From contig JAFRMR010000001.1 in the NCBI GenBank assembly GCA_017430535.1, forward strand, positions 1 to 64,000: DNA of 64,000 bases, written 5' to 3'. Shown in pieces: positions 42,608-50,509 of the stretch (positions are counted from its first letter, which is position 1; each line of letters starts with the position of its first letter). A program made the translations under genes and the position numbers. This DNA is from Clostridia bacterium. Its GTDB lineage: Bacteria; Bacillota; Clostridia; Oscillospirales; Acutalibacteraceae. The notes beneath the pieces were generated by a model that worked only from the letters and a program-made list of their open reading frames with translations, was not told the origin of the DNA and searched no databases.

Positions 42608-43174
42608 TCATACCTTATTATTATACTTCATATCCGCGATTTTGGGAAGAGCTTTTTTAATTCTTTTTGCGATTATAACTGCCGCCGCTATTTTCAGGGT
42701 GTCCGGAATAATGAAAGGCAGCACGCAGATTGAAAGAACCGCCCCGAACTCATAAGAACTGCCCTGACTGCGGCTGAAAAACATAAACCAGAGGGTGCCG
42801 AACAAATAACAAAGGCACATCCCCGAAGCTGCCGCTGCAATATTCCTTCCCCTGAATTCAGGCACCTTTTCAAAGAGCATATACACAATGCCGCAAAGAA
42901 CAAATCCGGCTATGTATCCCCCTGTGGGGCCGAGCACAACCGCCGCCCCGGACCTGAAGCCGGAAAAAACAGGCAGCCCGGCCATACCCAAAGCAATATA
43001 AATTATAACCGCAAGGGTGCCTCTCTTTGCCCCCAGGGTTTCAAGGGCAAGGAATACGCCGAAGGTCTGCAGGGTAAAGGGAACCGCCCCGGGCACTGTA
43101 ACCCAGGCGCAGACTGCTGTAACCGCCGCCGTAAGGGCGATTAAGCATATATTGACTATCCGGCGGTTTTTCAT
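42608..43174 (-). CDS. bioY: Biotin transporter substrate-binding subunit BioY
   Basis: 188 residues with six hydrophobic spans. Family marks are VPGAVPFTLQTFGVFLALE near the N-terminus, GPTGGYIAGFVLCG in the middle and SICVLPFIIPDTLKIAAAVI at the end. BioY is the S-component of ECF-type biotin uptake. No bioMN genes are nearby, so it would use the shared ECF module. GGGAGAA before ATG 43174 lies right after the T run of the rplT terminator, so expression may depend on read-through or on a TATAAT found at the base of that hairpin. Confidence 0.92.
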   Translation of the reverse strand: MKNRRIVNICLIALTAAVTAVCAWVTVPGAVPFTLQTFGVFLALETLGAKRGTLAVIIYIALGMAGLPVFSGFRSGAAVVLGPTGGYIAGFVLCGIVYMLFEKVPEFRGRNIAAAASGMCLCYLFGTLWFMFFSRSQGSSYEFGAVLSICVLPFIIPDTLKIAAAVIIAKRIKKALPKIADMKYNNKV

Positions 43175-43192
43175 AAGTTTTCTCCCAAAAAA

Positions 43193-43218
43193 ATCGCCCT
43201 CCCTTATGGGGGGACGAT
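43193..43218 (-). terminator. Terminator between rplT and bioY
   Basis: On the minus strand ATCGTCCCCCC pairs with GGGAGGGCGAT (one mismatch) and seven T follow. It ends the infC-rpmI-rplT transcript or attenuates bioY. Confidence 0.75.
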
Positions 43219-43231
43219 TATAAAAAATTAC

Positions 43232-43588
43232 TCAGTTGAGGGCAGCCTTTGCCTTTTCGGTAAGGGCGGTGAAAGCCTCGGGATCCGAAATTGCGATTTC
43301 GGAGAGCATCTTTCTGTTAAGGCCGATATCAGCCTTCTTGAGACCGTTCATGAATGTGGAGTAGTTCATGCCGTTCATTTTGCAGGCAGCGGAGATTCTG
43401 GTGATCCAGAGCTTTCTGAAATCTCTCTTTCTCTGCTTTCTGCCGATATATGCATAGTTGCCGCTCTTCATAACTGCCTGCTTGGCAGTCTTGAAGAGTG
43501 AATGTTTTGAGCCGTAGTAGCCCTTGGCAAGCTTAAGAACTTTATTTCTTCTCTTGCGAGTCATTATAGCGCCTTTAATACGTGCCAT
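43232..43588 (-). CDS. rplT: 50S ribosomal protein L20
   Basis: 118 residues, standard length. The basic N-terminus [20 protein letters not shown] and [22 protein letters not shown] are characteristic. It organises 23S rRNA early in large-subunit assembly and represses its own operon by binding the infC leader in Firmicutes. GGAGG precedes ATG 43588, and rpmI is 31 bases upstream. Confidence 0.98.
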   Translation of the reverse strand: MARIKGAIMTRKRRNKVLKLAKGYYGSKHSLFKTAKQAVMKSGNYAYIGRKQRKRDFRKLWITRISAACKMNGMNYSTFMNGLKKADIGLNRKMLSEIAISDPEAFTALTEKAKAALN

Positions 43589-43619
43589 TTTAAATTTCCT
43601 CCTATTTCGAAATCAGGTA

Positions 43620-43817
43620 TTATTTGTAAGGTACAAGTCTCTTGATCTGCTTAACGTTGGTAACATCCGCAACGCTGGTCTTGCGAAGATTTCTTTTGCG
43701 CTTTGTGGACTTCTTGTTAAGGATGTGAGATTTGTAAGCATGGGCGCGGATGGGTTTGCCGCCCTTGGAAATCTTAAAACGCTTTTTGGCGCCGCTGTGA
43801 GTCTTAATCTTAGGCAT
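43620..43817 (-). CDS. rpmI: 50S ribosomal protein L35
   Basis: 65 residues. [20 protein letters not shown] and [20 protein letters not shown] are unmistakable L35 blocks. It sits 12 bases after infC and upstream of rplT, the universal order. AGGAGGATATACC provides the ribosome site. Confidence 0.98.
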   Translation of the reverse strand: MPKIKTHSGAKKRFKISKGGKPIRAHAYKSHILNKKSTKRKRNLRKTSVADVTNVKQIKRLVPYK

Positions 43818-43829
43818 GGTATATCCTCC

Positions 43830-44360
43830 TTAATTTTTTTTCGACGGTGCTTTCGGGGCCATAAACATGAGCATCTGGCGGCCTTCAAGCTTGGCTGCCT
43901 TTTCAACCGAGGCAACCTCTTCAAGCGCCTGAGCCGCACGCTCCATTATGCCTAAACCAATTTCAGGATGAGCCATCTCACGGCCTCTGAACCTGATGGA
44001 AACCTTAAGTTTGTTCCCCTCTGCAATAAACCGCTTGGCGTGGTTTATTTTGGTATCAAAATCGTGAGTATCAATGTTGAGCGAAAGCCGGATTTCCTTG
44101 GTTTCTATAATCTTCTGGTTCTTCCTTGCTTCCTTCTCTTTTTTGGCTTTTTCAAATCTGTACTTGCCGAAATCCATTATTTTGCACACGGGCGGGTTAG
44201 CTCCGGGCGCAATTTTAACAAGATCAAGGTTCTTTTCCTCTGCAATGGCAAGGGCCTCTTCTGCGGACATAATGCCCAGCTGCTCGCCCTCCGGGGATAT
44301 AACTCTGACTTCCTTATCGCGGATTTCTTCGTTGATTTGCTGTTCCTGCTTACTGATAAT
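43830..44360 (-). CDS. infC: Translation initiation factor IF-3 with ATT start codon
   Basis: 176 residues when begun at ATT 44360, 6 bases after GGAGG. An ATG-only reading would begin at 44270 and lose 30 conserved residues (QEQQINEEIRDKEVRVISP). The usual blocks follow: ALAIAEEKNLDLVKIAPGA, PPVCKIMDFGKYRFE and RFRGREMAHPEIG. IF-3 keeps subunits apart and rejects non-canonical starts, so its own rare ATT start gives autoregulation, as known in E. coli and Bacillus. It is first in the operon with rpmI and rplT. Confidence 0.95.
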   Translation of the reverse strand: MISKQEQQINEEIRDKEVRVISPEGEQLGIMSAEEALAIAEEKNLDLVKIAPGANPPVCKIMDFGKYRFEKAKKEKEARKNQKIIETKEIRLSLNIDTHDFDTKINHAKRFIAEGNKLKVSIRFRGREMAHPEIGLGIMERAAQALEEVASVEKAAKLEGRQMLMFMAPKAPSKKN

Positions 44361-44511
44361 TAAGCACCTCCGTAAATTAACATACCAAAAGCGAGGCAGA
44401 TTGCTCCACCTCGCTCGTAAATCAACAATAAGGGCGTAAACGCCACTGTAATATTGACCGACTCGGGCTTGCCCGGAAGGTGAGAGCTCTGCTCTTCTTT
44501 GTTGTGCGGCT
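44361..44511 (-). ncRNA. L20-type 5' leader of the infC operon
   Basis: The transcript begins near 44506 and runs about 145 bases before the infC start. It contains TCACCTTCCGGGCAAGCCCG, GTGGCGTTTACGCCCTTATTG and, near the end, GAGCGAGG/CCTCGC followed by TTTT, a weak terminator. Position, length and the terminal hairpin match the L20 leader in which ribosomal protein L20 promotes termination. Identification by context and layout, not by covariance search. Confidence 0.7.
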
Positions 44512-44540
44512 ATTTTAATATAAACTCAGCCGTTTGTCAA
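44512..44540 (-). promoter_or_regulatory. Promoter of infC-rpmI-rplT
   Basis: On the minus strand a perfect TTGACA (44540-44535) and TAAAAT (44517-44512) are 17 bases apart. Confidence 0.75.
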
Positions 44541-44560
44541 GAGTTTTTTTAAAAATAAAA

Positions 44561-44592
44561 ACAGGTATGCGCTGTATGAAACGCATACCTGT
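44561..44592 (-). terminator. Terminator of the P-type-ATPase-like gene
   Basis: ACAGGTATGCG pairs perfectly with CGCATACCTGT; on the minus strand TTTTTATTTTT follows. The plus side also has a T run. Confidence 0.85.
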
Positions 44593-44612
44593 TTTTGATA
44601 TACTATTGCCCG

Positions 44613-47357
44613 TCAGGATTTTTTGAAATAATCCGGGGGGGTAAGTGCGGCAAGGGCGGCGGCAATTTCAATAATCATAACAAGAATTGCGCTTAATGAT
44701 GTAAGCCCGTTTTCGCCACAGCCGAATACCACGGTAAGCACAAGGCCCAGAGCCATAAGGATAAACTGGAGCACGGTGCCCAGCTTGCTTCTGTTGGCCA
44801 TCTTGCAGCTTGTGGCAATGGCTTTGAGCATGGACTCCGGCTTGCCGTCATGGATAACCTCGGCATCAAGGGTTTCGCTGATGGCATCCTTCCTGCGCTT
44901 GAAGAGACGGCCGGCAACGGATGAAAGAATCTTGAAGTTGTTTACGCCTATACCGAATCTTTCGGAAATAAGCTCTTCGGTAACATTAACATCGTTGGTG
45001 CGTACAAGAGTCTGAATGCCGCTCTTTTCAAGCTGCTTCATGTAATTCTTCATCTCTTCATCAACGCTGTAGCTGACCACAAACAGGGCCGCCAGCTTTT
45101 CGTTGCAGGCAAGGTAAATAACCTTTCTGCCGTTTCTGGCGTATTTTTCCTCCAGCTTTCTGTCCGGTGCTTCAATATTATGGTGGATAAGCATATTCCT
45201 GTTGCCGAGGAGCACCTTCTGCTCGTAAATCCTGGCGGAAATACCCATCTTATCCTCATAAACCAGCTCTCTTACCGGGGGCAGCAGATCCTGCCTGCCG
45301 TCCACAACCTCTTCAAAGCACTCTTTGAGAGGTCCGCCGGATTTGATTACCATAGCCGCAGCGTAAAGGAGCACCACATCAATTCTCATGGTTTTGAATT
45401 CCTTCATGCCGTGCATGGTGCAGGCCTTGCGGTCAAATATATCCGCCGAATCAAGCACCACGGCATTGGCGGCGGCGGTTTTTTCGGCCGCATCAAGGGA
45501 AACAATCATTGTGCCCTCGTGGTTGAGCTTGCGGTTATAAATATAGGTAATATATGAAGGTATGAATTTGCCGAATACGGGGGCGCTCAGGGCAACCGCC
45601 GCAGCAAAGGCGGCAATACCGATCATAAAGCCCTTCTGCACCACGCCTACAATTATGCCTGCCGTAAGGGAGCATACAAGGCTGATAAGCAGCATAAGCT
45701 TTATGAATTTGTTGCTTTCTCTGCGGTCGTCGGAATTCTTTATGAAGTTTGCGGGGAACTCAACATTGGATGAATAGAGCAACTCCGCATTGCCCATAAG
45801 CAGGCCTCTGCCCAGCTCAAAAATCTCGGATTCATTATCAAAAGCGTGCACGGCATAAAGATTATGCTCATAATTGAAAGCGCACACGGAGAAATTATCG
45901 TAAATTCTGCGGGCATTTATCATATCCGCAACTCTGCTTATGAAAATTCCGCCTACGGCAACAGCGCCGAAAACAGGGATATCTGCCCCTTTGACTGCGG
46001 AAAGGGTGTTTTCAACAAGGGCAACGGCAACTGCAATAACAGGCGCGGTATCACCGGTGATTCTGCCTTTGAACAGGCCGTTGAAGGCATCCACAAACCT
46101 TTCGCTGTCAAGGGCAACAGCCGCAATGATAAGCACGGCGTTTATAACGCAGAGCACAAGAGAATCGCTCCTGAACAGTGAAGTTTCAATTGAAAGTTTA
46201 TCGGCAACGGCAGGAATAAGAGCAAGCAGAATCATAACCGCCTCAATAATGCCTATTGCCAGGGTGTTTTTGGTTATGCGCTTAACCCTTGCGGCAAGGC
46301 GGCTGTGTATTCTGTTCCTGTCGGAAACATCGGTGTATTCGCCGATTGATTCGGCAAGGGAAATATGCTCGGGCTCATCGCTCTTGACTTCGGCAGCTTC
46401 GGGCTGATAGCCGTCTGCCCGGTTGGACATAGCTTCAAAATCATCGCTGAATTCATCGTCGCCTATGCCCTCTATCTTAAAGGATTTTGCCTTTTGTTTG
46501 CGCTTTTTCCACAGGGACTCCTCTACCTCATCTTCGCTGTCCTGCTCGGGGATGGCTTCCTCCGGGGTATCCACAAAATCCGTAAGGATTATCTGGCCTT
46601 CCACATCGCTGCCCTGCTTATCCTCTGCTTCGGGGGCTTCGGCGGAAACGGCGCCGGCTATTTTGGTTTTTTCCTCGTCAAAATTCTTTACATCCTCAGC
46701 CGCCTTTATGGTGGGCATCGGGTCAAGGAATGTATCGTTCTTTTCGGAATCGTGCTTGAATGTAACCTTGCCCGAATAGTCCAGGGGTCCTTCCGGCTCC
46801 GGCTCTTCTTCCGGCACATAGCCGATATCCTCAAGGGTGAGCTTTTTGAAGAATCTTTCCCTGTAATCTATGGTTTCCTTTGCTTCCGGTTCCTCAGGCT
46901 CTGCAGGGGTCAACGGCTTCGGGGGGGCGGGGGGCGGAGTAACGGATGATATATCCTCATACTCGCTGTCCTCCGGCATAATTACGGTTTCAAGCTCGAA
47001 AAGATTGGGGTCAAAATCATCCTCCCCATCTGGGTAGAAGGTCTCCTGACCGTCAACTTCTTCTGCCACACCGGAAAAAATATCCTCAATCTCCGGCTTT
47101 TCCTCCTCCATAGGCTGAACGGTGAAAATATCCTCGTTAAACTCGGAGGTGAAAAATCTGCTGTATTTCTGATGGGCGGTTTCGCCAGCAGGCGCTTCTT
47201 CCTCATACTCTTCGCCGTTGGTCTGCGCGATAAGCCGGTCAATATCCGCCATGGACCAGTCTTTTGACGGTGCCTCATCGGCGCCTTCCCCTCTCACTTC
47301 GCTGAGGATGGCGTCAATCTCATCATCCATGGAATTTGAATTCAAATAATCACTCAT
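44613..47357 (-). CDS. P-type-ATPase-like membrane protein with degenerate catalytic core and acidic N-terminus
   Basis: 914 residues from ATG 47357. Residues 1-about 360 are acidic and low in complexity, rich in Glu, Asp and Pro. About eight hydrophobic spans follow (NTLAIGIIEAVMILLALIPA, VPVF-like SAPVFGKFIPSYITYIYN, LGTVLQFILMALGLVLTVVF). Between spans 6 and 7 lies a soluble region shaped like P and N domains: NAVVLDSADIFDRKACTM stands where DKTGTLT is expected, then KVLLGNRNMLIHHNIE, then VDEEMKNYMKQLEKSGIQTL. The TGES and GDGxND motifs are not seen. It keeps the fold outline but probably cannot form the phosphoenzyme; a regulatory or scaffold role is possible. It lies 10 bases after rlmB. 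Confidence 0.6.
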   Translation of the reverse strand: MSDYLNSNSMDDEIDAILSEVRGEGADEAPSKDWSMADIDRLIAQTNGEEYEEEAPAGETAHQKYSRFFTSEFNEDIFTVQPMEEEKPEIEDIFSGVAEEVDGQETFYPDGEDDFDPNLFELETVIMPEDSEYEDISSVTPPPAPPKPLTPAEPEEPEAKETIDYRERFFKKLTLEDIGYVPEEEPEPEGPLDYSGKVTFKHDSEKNDTFLDPMPTIKAAEDVKNFDEEKTKIAGAVSAEAPEAEDKQGSDVEGQIILTDFVDTPEEAIPEQDSEDEVEESLWKKRKQKAKSFKIEGIGDDEFSDDFEAMSNRADGYQPEAAEVKSDEPEHISLAESIGEYTDVSDRNRIHSRLAARVKRITKNTLAIGIIEAVMILLALIPAVADKLSIETSLFRSDSLVLCVINAVLIIAAVALDSERFVDAFNGLFKGRITGDTAPVIAVAVALVENTLSAVKGADIPVFGAVAVGGIFISRVADMINARRIYDNFSVCAFNYEHNLYAVHAFDNESEIFELGRGLLMGNAELLYSSNVEFPANFIKNSDDRRESNKFIKLMLLISLVCSLTAGIIVGVVQKGFMIGIAAFAAAVALSAPVFGKFIPSYITYIYNRKLNHEGTMIVSLDAAEKTAAANAVVLDSADIFDRKACTMHGMKEFKTMRIDVVLLYAAAMVIKSGGPLKECFEEVVDGRQDLLPPVRELVYEDKMGISARIYEQKVLLGNRNMLIHHNIEAPDRKLEEKYARNGRKVIYLACNEKLAALFVVSYSVDEEMKNYMKQLEKSGIQTLVRTNDVNVTEELISERFGIGVNNFKILSSVAGRLFKRRKDAISETLDAEVIHDGKPESMLKAIATSCKMANRSKLGTVLQFILMALGLVLTVVFGCGENGLTSLSAILVMIIEIAAALAALTPPDYFKKS

Positions 47358-47367
47358 AGCTCTCACC

Positions 47368-48126
47368 CTATCTGTGTTTTATTACTTCATACATAAGAAT
47401 CCCCGCCGCCACGGAAGCATTAAGGGAATTGATTTTTCCTCTCATAGGCAGTGACACGGTAAAATCGCATTTTTCCTTTACCAGCCGGCTCACTCCCCTG
47501 CCCTCGGAGCCGATAACAAGAGCAACCGCTCCTGAGTAGTCCTGCTCGTTCCAGGGCTTGCCGTCCATATCCGCGCAGTAAATCCACAGGCCCTTTTTCT
47601 TAAGGTCCTCAATGGCCGCCGGCAGATTAGGCACCCTTGCAACCGGCACATACTCCACAGCCCCGGCGGAGGATTTGCCTGCCGCATAGGTCAGGGATAC
47701 TCCCCTGCGCTTCGGGATAATAACCCCGTGGGCTCCGCAGGCATCCGCCGTTCTTATTATTGCCCCCAGATTGTGAGGGTCCTCAATTTCATCGCAGATT
47801 ATTATGAAGGGTTCCTCGTTTTTTTCACGGGCGGCGGCAAGGATATCGTCAACCTCAACATATTTGTGGGCGGCAGCCCTTGCGGCAACTCCCTGGTGAG
47901 CGGCACCCCCGCACATAAAATCCAGTTTCTTTTTATCAACCTCTTTTATTACGGCGCCTTTTTCACGGGCCTTGGCTATTATTGCGCCTATGGAACCGCT
48001 TCTCTCCCCCTTTGCAACAAAGAGGGTGTCAATTTCCCTTCCGCTGCGCAAGGCCTCCATACAGGCGTTTCTGCCTATCACAATATCCTGTTCTTCCCTG
48101 CCTGTTTCGGGAACTTTTCCGTCCAT
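47368..48126 (-). CDS. rlmB: 23S rRNA 2'-O-methyltransferase of the TrmH/RlmB family
   Basis: 252 residues. N-terminal substrate-binding domain (VIGRNACMEALRSGREIDTL), then the SpoU knot with motif 1 ICDEIEDPHNLGAIIRTADA, motif 2 ALVIGSEGRGVSRLV and motif 3 LPMRGKINSLNASVAAGILM. It methylates a ribose in 23S rRNA (G2251 in E. coli). It is directly upstream of the P-type-ATPase-like gene and probably co-transcribed with it. Confidence 0.92.
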   Translation of the reverse strand: MDGKVPETGREEQDIVIGRNACMEALRSGREIDTLFVAKGERSGSIGAIIAKAREKGAVIKEVDKKKLDFMCGGAAHQGVAARAAAHKYVEVDDILAAAREKNEEPFIIICDEIEDPHNLGAIIRTADACGAHGVIIPKRRGVSLTYAAGKSSAGAVEYVPVARVPNLPAAIEDLKKKGLWIYCADMDGKPWNEQDYSGAVALVIGSEGRGVSRLVKEKCDFTVSLPMRGKINSLNASVAAGILMYEVIKHR

Positions 48127-48261
48127 ACTATGCTCCTGACTACAAATATTCAGTTTATTATATCATAAAACAAATAAAAAGCAAAGAATTATTTTTATAA
48201 CCAACAACAGTCGCTGAACTTTAACAAGCAAAATAAACCATTTCTCATAAAAAGTAAAAAT

Positions 48262-48745
48262 GAGCTCGCAGTATTGTTTAACTGCAAGCTCGTCTTTAAT
48301 TATAAACTGTCTGTTTGTTTTTCGCTCAAATGCACAGGCGGCCGAAGAAATTAAGATGAAAATGCCGCTTTCTTCCGCCGAAGACAGTACGACGGTACGG
48401 CAAGGCGGAAAAAGCGGCAAAAACGGACAAACAAAAAACAACCTTATAACAAGGCAAAAATCAAGCCCGCAAGTTTCTGTAACCTGCGGGCTTTGAATTC
48501 ATATTAACCTGTCCGTTTGCTTTTCGCTTAATTTCATAGGTCAAGGCCGAAGCAGTTGAGATGAAAACGGCATTTTCTTCGGCGGGAGACAGTGCTAAAG
48601 CACGGCAGAGCCGAAAAAATGTCGAGAACAGACAATATAAATTATACCTTATAAATAGGTAAAAAATGAGCTCGCAGTATTGTTTAACTGCAAGCTCATC
48701 TTTAATTATAAACTGTCTGTTCGTTTTTCGCTCAAACACAAAGGC
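48262..48745 (+). repeat. Tandem structured dispersed repeats, copies C (type I) and D (type II)
   Basis: Copy C (48262-48541) and copy D (about 48531-48745) follow each other. A 69-base segment (GAGCTCGCAGTATTGTTTAA, through TCGCTCAAA) at 48262-48330 recurs at 48667-48735 with only a few changes. Core stems are TGCCGCTTTCTTCCGCC / GGCGGAAAAAGCGGCA in C and CGGCATTTTCTTCGGC / GCCGAAAAAATGTCG in D: different bases, same pairing. They fill the 623-base gap between rlmB and hydA; the last hairpin may end hydA transcription. No gene is supported in 48127-48749. Confidence 0.8.
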
Positions 48746-48749
48746 CTTC

Positions 48750-50492
48750 TTATCTGTACTTGGGTCTGGGGATGTAAGAAGTGTGCAGTGTCTCATGAGC
48801 CACATGGCTGCCGGGCTCGCCGAAGAACTCTTTGTAAACGGTCTTGATAGCTTCGCTTTCATGGGACTTTCTTACGGGCATATTCTTATCTGCCTCATAG
48901 AGAGCCGCGCCGCGGATAGCTTTGAGATCGTAGAAGTTTCTTACAACAGCGTGCTGTACGGGCTGGCCGCCGCCGTTTACGCAGCCGCCGGGGCAAGCCA
49001 TAATTTCAATAAAGGTGTAGGGGCTTGTGCCTGCCTTTACCTCTTCCATAACCTTGTTGGCGTTTGCAATGCCGCTGGCGGCGCAGACTTTGATTTCAAG
49101 GCCGTTTACGGTATAGGTGGCTTCTTTGATGCCCTTTGTGCCTCTGACTTCGGTGAAATCAAGCTCCTTGAGCTCTTCTCCGGAAATCTTTTCAACTGCG
49201 GTTCTCAGGGCTGCTTCCATAACACCGCCGGTAGCGCCGAAGATAACTGCCGCGCCGGTAGCTTCGCCCAGGGGGCTGTCAAACTCTTCATCGGGGAGTT
49301 TGGGGAAATAGAGGCCGGCGGTATCAATCATACGGGCAAGCTCTCTTGTGGTGAGAGCTATATCAACATCGGGGTAGCCGGAAGCGCACTGGTCATCGCG
49401 CTTGGTTTCAAATTTCTTTGCGGTACAGGGCATAATGCCTACCACAACTATATCCTTGGGGTCAATGCCCATTTTCTTTGCATACCAGGTTTTGATGGTT
49501 GCGCCGAACATCTGCTGGGGTGATTTGCAGGTGGAAAGGTGGCCCAGCTGATCGGGATAATAATGCTCGCAGAACTTGATCCAGCCCGGTGAGCAGGAGG
49601 TAATCATAGGCAGTGTGCCGCCGTTCTGAACTCTCTCAATAAGCTCGTTGGCTTCTTCAACTATGGTAAGGTCGGCGGCAAAGTTTGCGTCGAATACCTT
49701 ATCAAAGCCCAGTCTTCTGAGGGCGGCAACCATTTTGCCCTGAACATTGGTGCCCATGTGCATACCGAAAGCTTCGCCCAGGGTAACGCGGATTGAGGGA
49801 GCGGTCTGAGCCACAACGAACTTGGTGGGGTCGTTGATTGCGGCAAAGGCTTTGTCGGTATCATCCTTTTCGGCAAGGGCGCCGGTGGGGCAGTTTACTA
49901 TGCACTGGCCGCAGGAAACGCAGGAAACATCCGCAAGGTCCTTGTCAAAGGCAGAGCTGATGTGGGTATCAAATCCTCTTGCGTTGGCGCCGATAACCGA
50001 AACAAACTGCTCGCGGCAGGCGGCTTCGCAGCGGCGGCAAAGGATGCACTTGCTGTTATCTCTTATCATATGAGCGGCGGAATCGTCAAACTCATAATCG
50101 CGGATTTTGCCGGCATAATAGTTTTCATCTTTAACGCCGAACTCCTTGCAAAGGCGCTGAAGCTCGCAGTTGCCGCTGCGCACGCAGGAGAGGCACTCTT
50201 TGCGGTGGGTGGAGAGGATAAGCTCAAGGGTGTGCTTGCGGCTGAGCCTTACCTTCTCGGTATTTGTGAATACTTCCATGCCTTCGTTTACGGGGTAAAC
50301 GCAGGCGGTAACAAGGGAACGGGCGCCCTTAACCTCTACCATACAAATACGGCAGGCGCCTATTTCGTTGATATCCTTGAGGAAGCAAAGGGTGGGTATT
50401 TCTATGCCCGCATATCTGGCCGCTTCAAGGATTGATATGCCGTTGGGTACGCTGTAAGCTACATTGTTGATTTTAATATTAACCATATCCAT
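48750..50492 (-). CDS. hydA: Electron-bifurcating [FeFe]-hydrogenase catalytic subunit
   Basis: 580 residues. A 2Fe-2S domain (CFLKDINEIGACRICMVEVK) comes first, then the His-Cys3 4Fe-4S site (HRKECLSCVRSGNC) and two ferredoxin clusters (CILCRRCEAACRE, CVSCGQCIVNCPTGAL). The H-cluster domain has its three signatures intact: TSCSPGWIKFCEHYYPD, MPCTAKKFE and ACPGGCVNGGGQP. This is the group A3 layout of NADH/ferredoxin-dependent bifurcating or confurcating enzymes. It reduces protons to H2. It is the last gene of the operon, 17 bases after hydB. Confidence 0.96.
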   Translation of the reverse strand: MDMVNIKINNVAYSVPNGISILEAARYAGIEIPTLCFLKDINEIGACRICMVEVKGARSLVTACVYPVNEGMEVFTNTEKVRLSRKHTLELILSTHRKECLSCVRSGNCELQRLCKEFGVKDENYYAGKIRDYEFDDSAAHMIRDNSKCILCRRCEAACREQFVSVIGANARGFDTHISSAFDKDLADVSCVSCGQCIVNCPTGALAEKDDTDKAFAAINDPTKFVVAQTAPSIRVTLGEAFGMHMGTNVQGKMVAALRRLGFDKVFDANFAADLTIVEEANELIERVQNGGTLPMITSCSPGWIKFCEHYYPDQLGHLSTCKSPQQMFGATIKTWYAKKMGIDPKDIVVVGIMPCTAKKFETKRDDQCASGYPDVDIALTTRELARMIDTAGLYFPKLPDEEFDSPLGEATGAAVIFGATGGVMEAALRTAVEKISGEELKELDFTEVRGTKGIKEATYTVNGLEIKVCAASGIANANKVMEEVKAGTSPYTFIEIMACPGGCVNGGGQPVQHAVVRNFYDLKAIRGAALYEADKNMPVRKSHESEAIKTVYKEFFGEPGSHVAHETLHTSYIPRPKYR

Positions 50493-50509
50493 TTTGTCTT
50501 CCTCCTTTC

